NCBI GenBank assembly: GCA_045223915.1
Contig: JBGUZU010000008.1
Location: forward strand, 1-26,047
Direction of reading: 5' to 3'
Length of the DNA stretch: 26,047 nucleotides
Source of the DNA: Ruminimicrobiellum sp045223915
GTDB taxonomy: Bacteria > Elusimicrobiota > Endomicrobiia > Endomicrobiales > Endomicrobiaceae
The notes under the pieces were generated by a model. The model did not search any database. It was not told the DNA's origin and saw nothing but the letters and a program-made list of their open reading frames with translations. The position numbers and the translations under genes are program-made. The first letter of the stretch is position 1. Each line of letters opens with the position of its first letter. Of the stretch, positions 1-7,562 are shown one piece after another.

Positions 1-17
1 TGACAACAAACAACGAG

Positions 18-81
18 ATCCCGCATCAAGTGCGGGATGACAAAACGGATGGATTGCCACGGCAACAAGTTGCCTCGCAAT
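18..81. repeat. Two adjacent palindromic repeat hairpins, copy 1
   Basis: The first hairpin has arms ATCCCGCA (18-25) and TGCGGGAT (31-38) around loop TCAAG. The second has outer arms ATTGC (53-57) and GCAAT (77-81) and inner arms GGCAA (61-65) and TTGCC (70-74) around CAAG. The same two-hairpin unit recurs at 10672-10736 with almost the same sequence, and the first hairpin alone recurs at 25827-25847. This marks a dispersed intergenic repeat. Whether it acts as DNA or RNA cannot be told from sequence. Confidence 0.8.
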
Positions 82-85
82 GACA

Positions 86-243
86 AAATATTTTTGTACC
101 TTATTCTTGGCAATCAAAGGATTTTAAGATTTTAAGCTATAACGAAATATTTGCCGACTGAAGATTATACCTTTTAAAAATTTACTTTGTAAATTTTTAA
201 GCAATATGTATTTTTTAATTTACCAATAAAATGTAAGGGCAGG
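86..243. other. Non-coding AT-rich gap with one small hairpin
   Basis: No credible reading frame is seen between the hairpin pair and the long palindrome next to porB. The stretch holds a perfect 10-bp inverted repeat, AAAAATTTAC (176-185) and GTAAATTTTT (189-198), around a TTT loop. This is the same A-arm/T-arm mini-hairpin design found at several gene borders in the window. The rest is low-complexity AT sequence. Confidence 0.6.
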
Positions 244-353
244 AAAATAGTTTAGATTTTGAGACGAAATGAAGAAATGCAAGAGTGCCGTGTGCGTGAA
301 TAGCACATAAACTCTTGCATTTCAAAATTGTAATCCAAAATCTAAACTATTTT
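244..353. repeat. Long nested palindrome, copy A, containing the porB stop codon
   Basis: Three nested perfect inverted repeats share one axis: outer 17-bp arms at 244-260 and 337-353 (AAAATAGTTTAGATTTT and its complement), middle 13-bp arms at 274-286 and 311-323 (GAAATGCAAGAGT and its complement), and an inner 5-bp stem TGTGC/GCACA at 291-295 and 303-307. The TAG stop of porB (347-349) lies inside the right arm, so on the minus strand the hairpin begins at the stop codon and could end the por transcript. Related elements lie at 21325-21415 and 25955-26047. Confidence 0.85.
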
Positions 354-1291
354 ATTACTTCTTCGCCGCAGAGGTTGCAGATCTTCTCCCACTTTGCATC
401 AACATCTGCTTGAATATTAGCCAACAATTCAGCATTTTGTGGTTTCAACAAATGTTTGAATCTTGACTGATATTTGAAGAATTCGCCAACAGGAAGTTTC
501 TTTCCTCCTCTTGGTTTCTTTGTCATTTTGTATTTGCCGTTTACTACTTCATAAACAGGCCAGATACATGTATCAACAGCAAGTCTTACCATTTCCATTG
601 AATCTTCAGGTTTGCATCCCCAACCGAGTCTGCAAGGTGTTAATACATTGATAAATGTAGGACCGTCTGTGTTCAAAGCTTTTTGAACTTTTGTAATATA
701 ATCGTTGAAATCACCGATTATAGCTTGTGCTGCATAAGGAACATTGTGAGCTGCAATTATTGCAGTCAAATCTTTTTTAGGTTGTTCTTTACCTTGTTTA
801 ACTTTACCTACAGGTGATGTAGTTGCACTTGCACCTTGAGGTGTTGCACTGCTTCTTTGAATACCTGTGTTCATGTATGCTTCGTTGTTATAGCAAACAT
901 AAAGCATTCTGTGACCTCTTTCCATAGCTCCGGAAAGTGATTGTAAACCGATATCATAAGTTCCGCCGTCACCGCCGAATGCTATGAATCTGATAGGTTC
1001 ATCAGCTATTTTACCTTGTCTTACCAAACTTTTGTATGCTGCTTCTACTCCGGAACATGTAGCTGCGGAGTTTTCGAATGCACTGTGGAAAAACGGAGTT
1101 TTCCAAGCTGTGTAAGGAAATACTGAAGTTGAAACTTCCAAACAACCCGTTGCACTTACAACAACAACAGGCATATTTTCAGCTGCTATAAGAGTTTGTC
1201 TTGCAACAACACCTGCACCACAACCGGCACAAAGTCTGTGACCGCCTGTAACTCTTTCGGCATTTTTACTTAATTCTTTTAAATTTGCCAT
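347..1291 (-). CDS. porB: Pyruvate:ferredoxin oxidoreductase, beta subunit
   Basis: This is the thiamine-diphosphate subunit of the CoA-dependent, oxygen-sensitive enzyme that decarboxylates pyruvate to acetyl-CoA and reduces ferredoxin in the cytoplasm. In its 314 residues, GGDGGTYDIG followed by NNEAYMNTG (residues 107-143) is the TPP/Mg site. C21, C24, C50 and C222 are the expected ligands of the [4Fe-4S] cluster next to TPP. Length is normal for the split, archaeal/Thermotoga-type enzyme. The start is supported by AGGAG about 9 nt upstream. It is the last gene of porG-porD-porA-porB, 20 nt after porA. Its stop lies in a long palindrome. A related 2-oxoacid oxidoreductase cannot be fully excluded by sequence reading, but the gene order favours pyruvate. 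Confidence 0.93.
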   Translation of the reverse strand: MANLKELSKNAERVTGGHRLCAGCGAGVVARQTLIAAENMPVVVVSATGCLEVSTSVFPYTAWKTPFFHSAFENSAATCSGVEAAYKSLVRQGKIADEPIRFIAFGGDGGTYDIGLQSLSGAMERGHRMLYVCYNNEAYMNTGIQRSSATPQGASATTSPVGKVKQGKEQPKKDLTAIIAAHNVPYAAQAIIGDFNDYITKVQKALNTDGPTFINVLTPCRLGWGCKPEDSMEMVRLAVDTCIWPVYEVVNGKYKMTKKPRGGKKLPVGEFFKYQSRFKHLLKPQNAELLANIQADVDAKWEKICNLCGEEVIK

Positions 1292-1311
1292 TTTTATATT
1301 CTCCTAATTTA

Positions 1312-2517
1312 TTATTTTATTCTTACATTAATATATTCAACTGTTTTTGATGCTTGAGCTTTACCTTTTGCAACTTCGTCCAAATGTTTGAAAACATCTG
1401 CAATGTGGGTCATATCGATTTCTCTTCCGCCCAAACCGTATACATAGTTTTCTGTTTTAGGACCGGTTACGCCGTTAGCATACATAGCTGCTACAACATC
1501 TGAATATACCGGTGCAAATGTGCCTGAGCAAGAATCTGCTCTGTCCAACACTGCCAATGCTTTAACATTAGCTAAATCTTTTGCAATTTCGTCTGCAGGG
1601 AAAGGTCTGAAAATTCTTATTTTTATAAGACCTGCTTTTATTCCTTTTTCTCTTAATTCATTAATAACTGCTTTTGTTGTTCCTGCAGCGGAACCGATTG
1701 TAACGATAGCAACTTCAGCATCGTCCATTTTATATTTTTCATAAAATCCGTATTCTCTGCCGAATTTGTTTTTGAAATCTTTTGCCACATCAAGAATAAT
1801 CTTCTTGGCATCTCTTTGTGCTTGTGCCAATTGATATCTGTGTTCGAAATAATAATCCTGCATTTCGATTGAACCCAATGTAAAAGGTCTCTTATAATCC
1901 AACAAATATCTTTCAGGTTTATATGTACCTACAAATTCTTTTACGTCTTCATCAGGATATACTTCCGCAGCTGCCATACAGTGAGAAATAATGAATCCGT
2001 CTGTTGTTACCATTGTAGGTAACTTTGCTGTTTCCGCGATTCTTACCGATTGAATCATATTATCATAAGCTTCTTGAGGATCTTCCGAATAAATTTGTAT
2101 CCAACCTGCATCTCTTGCACCCATTGTATCCGATTGATCACCGTGAATGTTAATAGGAGCAGACAATGCTCTGTTAACTTCTGCCATAACGATAGGAAGT
2201 CTTAAACCTGCTGCGATATAAAGCATTTCCCACATTAAAGCAAAACCTTGTGATGATGTTCCCGTCATTGCTCTTGCACCTGCAACTGAAGCTGCAATCG
2301 TTGCTGACATTGCGGAATGTTCGCTTTCTACTGCAACAAATTCCGTAGGAACTTTACCGTCTGCTACAAATTGTGAAAATATTTGAACTATTTCTGTTGC
2401 CGGCGTTATAGGATAAGCAGCAACAACATCAGGAGCTATTTGTCTCATAGCTTCTGCCATCATTTCGTTACCTGTTTTGGCAACTATTTTTCCTTTAGAA
2501 AATATTGGCTTTACCAT
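1312..2517 (-). CDS. porA: Pyruvate:ferredoxin oxidoreductase, alpha subunit
   Basis: This 401-residue subunit holds the pyrimidine-binding domain that, with PorB, forms the TPP active site. Visible family marks are YPITPATEI near residue 35, VESEHSAMSATIAASVAGARAMT around 63, and the active-site segment NRALSAPINIHGDQSD with GARDAGWIQ at about 115-140, followed by the C-terminal transketolase-like domain (IRIFRPFPADEI). The start is preceded by AAAGGGG at good distance. It sits 30 nt after porD and 20 nt before porB, so one transcript is expected. Confidence 0.93.
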   Translation of the reverse strand: MVKPIFSKGKIVAKTGNEMMAEAMRQIAPDVVAAYPITPATEIVQIFSQFVADGKVPTEFVAVESEHSAMSATIAASVAGARAMTGTSSQGFALMWEMLYIAAGLRLPIVMAEVNRALSAPINIHGDQSDTMGARDAGWIQIYSEDPQEAYDNMIQSVRIAETAKLPTMVTTDGFIISHCMAAAEVYPDEDVKEFVGTYKPERYLLDYKRPFTLGSIEMQDYYFEHRYQLAQAQRDAKKIILDVAKDFKNKFGREYGFYEKYKMDDAEVAIVTIGSAAGTTKAVINELREKGIKAGLIKIRIFRPFPADEIAKDLANVKALAVLDRADSCSGTFAPVYSDVVAAMYANGVTGPKTENYVYGLGGREIDMTHIADVFKHLDEVAKGKAQASKTVEYINVRIK

Positions 2518-2547
2518 TATTATTTACCCCTTTAAAATTTCTTTAAA

Positions 2548-2838
2548 TTATTTCTTTTCCGCTTCCATTGTTATTGCGCCGAACTTACATTCTTTAGAAC
2601 AAATACCGCAACCTTTGCAATGGTCATAATCTATACCGGTAACTTTACCGTCTGCAACTTGTATTGATGCATCCGGGCAATATATCCAGCAAATCATACA
2701 AGCTTTACATTTTTCTTTGCTCCATACAGGCTTAATGGATCTCCAAGGACCTGTTTTAAACTGAGCTGCTGTTCCAGCTTCTACTATTCCACCTGCAGGA
2801 AGTTCTGCAGCTGTAGGTTTTTTTTCTTCGTTTTTCAT
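2548..2838 (-). CDS. porD: Pyruvate:ferredoxin oxidoreductase, delta (2x[4Fe-4S] ferredoxin) subunit
   Basis: A small ferredoxin-like subunit that relays electrons from the TPP-site cluster to external ferredoxin. Two CxxCxxCxxxCP/K motifs are visible, CKACMICWIYCP and CKGCGICSKECK, each able to bind one [4Fe-4S] cluster. An ATG twelve bases further upstream (2850) is possible, but it has no Shine-Dalgarno. The ATG at 2838 has GGAG six bases before it, so I take the 96-residue form. It lies between porG and porA in the usual GDAB order. Confidence 0.92.
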   Translation of the reverse strand: MKNEEKKPTAAELPAGGIVEAGTAAQFKTGPWRSIKPVWSKEKCKACMICWIYCPDASIQVADGKVTGIDYDHCKGCGICSKECKFGAITMEAEKK

Positions 2839-2875
2839 TTTATTCTCCATATATTTGAATCTGTTTTTTTACAAA

Positions 2876-3454
2876 TTATGAATTTTTTACTTCGTCATAA
2901 GCTCTTTGTATTGAAGTAATGTTTCCGTCAATAACTTCAGGTTTGCTTCTGAATTTAACTTCGAGTTTTGCTCTTGTATCTTTCAAAACACCTTCAATAT
3001 CGAGTGTTCCGATAACTTTTACCAAAGCACCCAACATCGGAGTATTAGGTCTGTTTTGACCTATTGTTTCATTTGAAATTTTTGATGCATCTACAACATA
3101 AACCTGCTCTTTTGCAATACCGAGTTTTTTTGCCATTTCTTCTGCTGAAAAAGAGGTATTAACAATAACTTTACCTTGTGTTCCAACACCTTCGGTAACA
3201 TCTACGGCTTCTATCAATGAAGGATCCAAAATAACAACATAGTTCGGTTCTGTAACCGAGCAATGAACTGTAATAGGATCATCACTAACTCTGTTGAAAG
3301 ATTGAACAGGTGCACCCATTCTTTCAGGACCGTATTCCGGGAAAGCTTGGATATACTTTCCGGTTGATAAAACAGCTTGTGCAAATAATAGAGCTGCGGT
3401 TTTTGCACCTTGTCCGCCTCTACCATGCCAACGAACTTCAATCATCTTTGACAT
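2876..3454 (-). CDS. porG: Pyruvate:ferredoxin oxidoreductase, gamma subunit
   Basis: This is the 192-residue gamma subunit, the CoA-associated domain of the split oxidoreductase. The N-terminal IEVRWHGRGGQGAKTAA is the strongest mark of this family. It is followed by FPEYGPERMGAPVQSFNR and the later GQNRPNTPMLGALVKV segment. AAGGAG lies 6 nt before the ATG. It is first in the four-gene operon, with a 210-nt non-coding region upstream that holds a good promoter (see 3600-3628). Confidence 0.93.
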   Translation of the reverse strand: MSKMIEVRWHGRGGQGAKTAALLFAQAVLSTGKYIQAFPEYGPERMGAPVQSFNRVSDDPITVHCSVTEPNYVVILDPSLIEAVDVTEGVGTQGKVIVNTSFSAEEMAKKLGIAKEQVYVVDASKISNETIGQNRPNTPMLGALVKVIGTLDIEGVLKDTRAKLEVKFRSKPEVIDGNITSIQRAYDEVKNS

Positions 3455-3516
3455 CTTCTACTCCTTTTGCGAAATTTAATATTTTGTTTGCGATTTTATA
3501 TACAAAAAAGAACACT

Positions 3517-3562
3517 GATAAGAAGAATTTTATACCATTTTCATATATAAAACTCTCTTATC
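3517..3562 (-). promoter_or_regulatory. Possible leader hairpin of the por operon
   Basis: GATAAGA (3517-3523) with TTTTATA (3528-3534) pairs with TATAAAA and TCTTATC (ending 3562), leaving small internal mismatches and an 11-nt or so loop. It lies between the predicted promoter and the porG Shine-Dalgarno, so it would be in the leader RNA. It also contains TGGTATAAAAT on the minus strand, which could instead be a second promoter of extended -10 type. The two readings cannot be told apart here. Confidence 0.35.
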
Positions 3563-3599
3563 GGCAAACTGCACAATTTCGACAATTTTTATAGATAAA

Positions 3600-3628
3600 A
3601 TTTTATCTGTTTATAAATTATATGTCAA
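3600..3628 (-). promoter_or_regulatory. Predicted sigma-70 type promoter of porGDAB
   Basis: On the minus strand TTGACA (3628-3623), a 17-nt spacer, then TAAAAT (3605-3600) match the housekeeping consensus at 11 of 12 positions. The -10 box lies inside a perfect 16-bp palindrome, AGATAAAATTTTATCT (3593-3608), which could be an operator. The leader before porG would be about 140 nt. Confidence 0.65.
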
Positions 3629-3664
3629 TGAATTTAGATTAGTATAACTTTTTTAGTTTTTTAG

Positions 3665-4267
3665 TTACATTTCTTTTCGGCCGGCAATAGCTTTTGAAAT
3701 GGTAACTTCATCGGCATATTCGATATCGCCGCCTACAGGCATACCGTAACCGAGCCTTGAAACTTTTATACCCAACGGCTTTATTAACTGGGCAAGATAA
3801 ACCGCAGTTGTTTCCCCTTTGGAATCCATATCCGTGGCAAGTATAACTTCTTTTATACTGTCTTGTTTTAATCTGGTAATAAGTTGGTTAATTCTTATAT
3901 CTTTGGGACCTATGGCATCAAGCGGAGATAATGCACCGCCCAACACGAAATACAATCCGTTATAATCTTCGTTTTTTACTTTACTTACGGCTATTAAATC
4001 CTGCGGACTTTCAACAACACATAAAAGTTCTTTATTTCTTGTATTATCGGAACATATCGGGCAAGGATCGGATTCGCTTAAATTGTAACATACAGAGCAT
4101 ACTTTAACCTTTTGCCTTGCATTTTGTATTGCCTCAACAAAAGATTTTGCTTCCACATCTGACATTTTTAATATGTGATAACATAACCTTTCGGCCATTT
4201 TCGGACCTACGCCGGGCAACTTTTTTACCACTTCTATCATTTTTTCAACTGTTTGAGGTCTGTTCAT
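3665..4267 (-). CDS. recR: Recombination mediator protein RecR
   Basis: RecR works with RecF/RecO to load RecA on gapped single-stranded DNA. The 200-residue length is typical. Visible parts, in order: a helix-hairpin-helix (KLPGVGPKMAERLC, about 16-29); a Cys4 zinc finger (C57, C60, C69, C72); a Toprim domain starting CVVESPQDL at about 83 with ATDMDSKGETTA; and the C-terminal SRLGYGMPVGGDIEYAD segment. It starts 3 nt after the dnaX stop, the classic dnaX-recR pairing. Its Shine-Dalgarno (GGAAG) lies in the end of dnaX, so translation is likely coupled. Confidence 0.96.
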   Translation of the reverse strand: MNRPQTVEKMIEVVKKLPGVGPKMAERLCYHILKMSDVEAKSFVEAIQNARQKVKVCSVCYNLSESDPCPICSDNTRNKELLCVVESPQDLIAVSKVKNEDYNGLYFVLGGALSPLDAIGPKDIRINQLITRLKQDSIKEVILATDMDSKGETTAVYLAQLIKPLGIKVSRLGYGMPVGGDIEYADEVTISKAIAGRKEM

Positions 4268-4270
4268 TTA

Positions 4271-6010
4271 TTATTCTTCCGTTTCCGTGTCGGAACTTCC
4301 GTCAGACTTTTCGTTGTCACTTGATTTAACACTATCTTTAGCTTTTTTTACGGCAATTCCACCGAACTTTTTTGCGATACTTTCTATTTTTGAAGGAACA
4401 GCGGTTTTTGCCGTTTCTTTAAAATCTTCAACTACAACAAATTTTTCTTGTGAAGGTTGTTCTTCTTCGGTTTCGATTTTTATATCTTCTTTTATAACTC
4501 CGCCTTTTTGTGCAATTTCATCAAGCACCATAGAAACTTTTATTTCTCTTCCGCTTTTTCTTGTCATAAGTTTTTGTATAGTTTCCTGATGCATTTTTAT
4601 CATATTTAAAGATAAAGGACTCGGAACTGCAATTTGAAATGTGTTTGCATTTAATTCTTTAACCGTAGCATCTTTTAAAGTTTGGGCAGACATAGGATGT
4701 TTCCTTGAAAATTCGGCAACTATTTCTTTCCATAGTCCCATTAAATCGTAGTCAAAAGATTCCGCCATTGTTACGACAGTATCTTCTTCAACCGGCTCGT
4801 TTATTGCAGCAGGTTGTGATATTTCATTATTTGTAACAATTTTTTCAACTTTCACTTCTTTGAGTTCAGGCATACTTGCAAGATTGTGTTTACCTAATTC
4901 GTTTATTTTGCTGATAAGTTCGGCAACATTGTAGTACGGTTCCGCCATTTTTAAAAGATAAAGTTCCAACAACATTCTGGGTTGATCGTGCCATTTCATT
5001 TCTTCCAAAGCTTTGGATATTAAGTTACCCATTCTTATAAATCTTGATATCGGGAACAACACTTTTTGTCTGTCGTACAATTTTTTGTCTTCCGTTGAAA
5101 CATCGGAAAGATCAGGGTTTACGGAAAATATCATAAGTTGCCTTAAATGATCTCTTAAATCCCTTGCAAATTGTAAAACATTATAACCGTCTTCATAAAC
5201 CTGTTTACATATTTTCATTATCGATTCAACATCGTTTTGTGCAATATAGTCTATTGTTTTGGATATTATTTCTTTCGGCAAAAGACCTATCAAATTTCTT
5301 ATATATTCTTCTGTTATTTTACCGGTAGTTGCAGATATTGCCTGATCTAACAAACTTAAAGCATCTCTCATTGAACCGCCGGAAGCATTTATTATTATTT
5401 TAAGTGCTTCGTCTTCGATTTCAAAGTTATCTTTTTGAGCAATATTTTTTATTGCTTTTGCTATTTCGTTTGTAGATAAAAGTCTAAATCTGTACTTTTG
5501 GCATCTTGAAAGAATTGTTATAGGAACTTTATGCTGTTCCGTTGTAGCCAAAATAAAAATTACATGTTCCGGCGGCTCTTCCAATGTTTTAAGTAAGGCA
5601 TTAAATGCACCTGTAGACAGCTGGTGAACTTCGTCTATAATATAAATTTTATATTTCGAAGATGTCGCACCGAACTTAACATTTTCTCTTATTTCTCTTA
5701 TATTATCTACGCCCGTATTTGATGCGGCATCTATTTCCATAACATCTATACTTTGGTTCTTTGCTATTTCAATACAATTTTGACATTTTCCGCACGGTTC
5801 CGGGGTAGGCCCTTCTTTACAGTTAAGAGCTTTGGCAAAAATTCTTGCCATAGTTGTTTTACCCGTACCTCTGGGACCGCTGAATAAATAAGCATGAGCA
5901 ACTTTATCTTCTTTAATTGCATTTTTTAAAGTTTGTGATATATGGTCCTGACCGATAACTTCATCAAAAGTCGTAGGTCTGAATTTTCTTGCTAAAACTA
6001 AATATGACAT
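4271..6010 (-). CDS. dnaX: DNA polymerase III subunits gamma/tau
   Basis: Clamp-loader ATPase that opens the beta clamp and ties the replisome together. Reading from the ATG at 6010 (579 residues): MSYLVLARKFRP start typical of DnaX, Walker A GPRGTGKT (45-52), Cys4 zinc module (C64, C73, C76, C79), DEVH Walker B (126-129) and SRC arginine finger (168-170). A diverged tau-like C-terminus with acidic and Ser-rich tail follows. The frame is open to 6055, but AGGAGTTATT before 6010 decides the start. A hairpin with T-run abuts that Shine-Dalgarno. recR follows after 3 nt. Confidence 0.95.
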   Translation of the reverse strand: MSYLVLARKFRPTTFDEVIGQDHISQTLKNAIKEDKVAHAYLFSGPRGTGKTTMARIFAKALNCKEGPTPEPCGKCQNCIEIAKNQSIDVMEIDAASNTGVDNIREIRENVKFGATSSKYKIYIIDEVHQLSTGAFNALLKTLEEPPEHVIFILATTEQHKVPITILSRCQKYRFRLLSTNEIAKAIKNIAQKDNFEIEDEALKIIINASGGSMRDALSLLDQAISATTGKITEEYIRNLIGLLPKEIISKTIDYIAQNDVESIMKICKQVYEDGYNVLQFARDLRDHLRQLMIFSVNPDLSDVSTEDKKLYDRQKVLFPISRFIRMGNLISKALEEMKWHDQPRMLLELYLLKMAEPYYNVAELISKINELGKHNLASMPELKEVKVEKIVTNNEISQPAAINEPVEEDTVVTMAESFDYDLMGLWKEIVAEFSRKHPMSAQTLKDATVKELNANTFQIAVPSPLSLNMIKMHQETIQKLMTRKSGREIKVSMVLDEIAQKGGVIKEDIKIETEEEQPSQEKFVVVEDFKETAKTAVPSKIESIAKKFGGIAVKKAKDSVKSSDNEKSDGSSDTETEE

Positions 6011-6160
6011 AATAACTCCTAAAAAATACTTCGTATTTTTGATGTATAGATGCATGGAGGAATGGATGTACGGAAACTACAAAAACTGTTTTTTTGCTGT
6101 TGTTGTTCCTATCCCTCTATACTTCTATACCTCTATACCTCAAAATTGCCAAAGGCAATT
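6011..6160. repeat. 150-bp composite repeat spacer between the membrane-protein gene and dnaX
   Basis: This gap is filled by repeats. On the minus strand it opens with mini-hairpin AAAATTGCC/GGCAATTTT around TTT (6142-6162, overlapping the TAA stop of the upstream gene). Then come tandem GAGGTATAGA-like units (about 6110-6140), a stretch without clear features, then CT-type units that can pair back with them. It closes with hairpin AAAAATAC/GTATTTTT (6022-6040) right before the dnaX Shine-Dalgarno. The gap at 9560-9709 has the same plan and the same length. Confidence 0.7.
6022..6040 (-). promoter_or_regulatory. Hairpin plus T-run directly before the dnaX Shine-Dalgarno
   Basis: Perfect 8-bp stem AAAAATAC/GTATTTTT with a 3-nt loop. 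On the minus strand its T-run is followed at once by AGGAG and the dnaX ATG. Nearly the same hairpin (loop differing by one base) stands in the same position before the radical SAM gene (9573-9591). The stem is AT-rich and weak as a terminator; a role in translation or mRNA ends is possible. Confidence 0.55.
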
Positions 6161-6949
6161 TTAAGCGAGGTCGGCAGGTTTTTCTCTCGGTGCCAACTTT
6201 ATGCTGTACAATACAAAAAAACCCGCTATAATTGCTCCAACAAAATATATACACCACAAATAAGTGTAATATCTTCCGAACATTGCAAAAAAGCCCGACA
6301 ACAAAAATGATCCGGGCAATATTATAAGACCTGTTTCAAGGTATCTCCATTTCGTTTTCATTTTAGTGTAAATGTGGCCTAACATATAGTTATGTCTTCT
6401 GTGCCTTACAAATGCGGCGGCAAGAAGAATAAGACCTACAGGTGAAACCAACTGACAAATAAGGTGAACCATTATCAACTGTATTTTGGAATCGCCGGAA
6501 AACCATGTTGCATCGTACAAATGGATATTTCCGACGGTTGCGATAATTTTTGAACCGTCAACCGCAATTGAATTTATAAGAGCAAACATTATACCCATCA
6601 AAATTCCTATTCCGTAAGCTGCAACAACAGAAGATTTCGGTGCACCGCTTTTTCCCGGAACCCAATGCAAAATTCCTACAAAAATCGAAGGTGCAATTAT
6701 TCCCATAATAAAAAATTGCCTTGCAGAATTTATAATCATCGGCCAAGGGTGCGGACCTATAATATTTTGTAACGGTCTTGTAATAAAATATATACCGAAC
6801 ATTACAAATGCGGCAAACAATTTTTGGTATCCTATTTCACCGAACATAAATTTTCTTATTTTGCTTACTCTTATAACTTCAATTGCCATAACGAAATACA
6901 CAATACCCGTTATTATAGGCACTAATAAATTAACTAACATTTCCTGCAT
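6161..6949 (-). CDS. Seven-helix membrane protein of unknown function
   Basis: I do not recognise this 262-residue protein. Hydrophobic segments at about 5-25, 42-60, 74-95, 107-128, 155-180, 204-224 and 229-250 predict seven membrane helices. Short charged loops include a basic patch (RHRRHN, about 182-187) and a His/Pro-rich turn (GPHPWP, 65-70). No enzyme motif or attached signalling domain is seen, so it could be a sensor or transporter-like module. It starts one base after the stop of the 179-residue gene, whose last codons carry GGAG, so the two are translationally coupled. The TAA stop lies in a mini-hairpin (6142-6162). Confidence 0.8.
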   Translation of the reverse strand: MQEMLVNLLVPIITGIVYFVMAIEVIRVSKIRKFMFGEIGYQKLFAAFVMFGIYFITRPLQNIIGPHPWPMIINSARQFFIMGIIAPSIFVGILHWVPGKSGAPKSSVVAAYGIGILMGIMFALINSIAVDGSKIIATVGNIHLYDATWFSGDSKIQLIMVHLICQLVSPVGLILLAAAFVRHRRHNYMLGHIYTKMKTKWRYLETGLIILPGSFLLSGFFAMFGRYYTYLWCIYFVGAIIAGFFVLYSIKLAPREKPADLA

Positions 6950-6950
6950 T

Positions 6951-7490
6951 TTAATCTCCCACAGTTACAGTTAAATCTTTATGTTTAATTTTGTTATTTT
7001 TTAAATCAGAAGATTCGGTAACAAAAAATACCGGATGTTGCTTATCTTCATCCTTTACAACTTCACAATGAACTGTCTTTTTCAACATTGTAAAAAAACT
7101 TAAATTCGGATCATTATAAACAATTTCAACGGCAACAAAATCTTTACTGCTTAACAAATTTTTGGACAATTTTTTACTGAAAACATCTATTTTGTCTAAA
7201 GCAAACACCAAGTAAAGTTTCTGATAATCAATATTTCCCGGATTTATAAATATAAAATCCTCGTTATCAAAATGGTAACACAGTTGAACTTTTTTTGTTC
7301 TTTTACCTATACACATCAATCTGTGCGAACCGAACCTTTTATTTGATGTATATAATATATCAACCGTTCCTGTTTTTGTTCTTGTTTTAAGAGCTTTATC
7401 CGTAGGTTTCAGTACGGAAATCAAGCCTTTTTTTTCTAAATATTTAAATACTTTTGTCGAAGATTTTACGGGTTTTAATGTTATCTGCAT
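6951..7490 (-). CDS. Hypothetical protein, 179 residues
   Basis: Not recognised. It is a soluble, Lys-rich protein without signal peptide or membrane segment. It has alternating hydrophobic strands (VQLCYHF, FIFINPG, LYLVFAL, FVAVEIVY, PVFFVTES), suggesting a beta-rich fold. The N-terminal third (KVFKYLEKKGLISVLKPTDKAL) could be a small helix-turn unit. It is directly coupled to the seven-helix protein downstream, which suggests a joint function. A TATAAT box lies on the minus strand at 7525-7530, though no matching -35 is clear. Confidence 0.75.
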   Translation of the reverse strand: MQITLKPVKSSTKVFKYLEKKGLISVLKPTDKALKTRTKTGTVDILYTSNKRFGSHRLMCIGKRTKKVQLCYHFDNEDFIFINPGNIDYQKLYLVFALDKIDVFSKKLSKNLLSSKDFVAVEIVYNDPNLSFFTMLKKTVHCEVVKDEDKQHPVFFVTESSDLKNNKIKHKDLTVTVGD

Positions 7491-7562
7491 TTTAATCGCA
7501 CTTTACCAAATATTTTCAATATGCATTATATAAAATTTTACATACTTTTCATAATGTTAATT

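Noticed and set aside
4340..4352. A-run (A7) near the end of dnaX as a programmed frameshift site for making gamma
   Set aside because: It lies about 25-30 codons before the stop, and a -1 shift only removes the short tail. No stimulatory hairpin or upstream Shine-Dalgarno-like site was evident, unlike in E. coli dnaX.
6050..6310. Plus-strand frame across the dnaX/seven-helix protein gap
   Set aside because: It runs through minisatellite repeats and antisense to the membrane-protein gene; no ribosome site or recognisable product.
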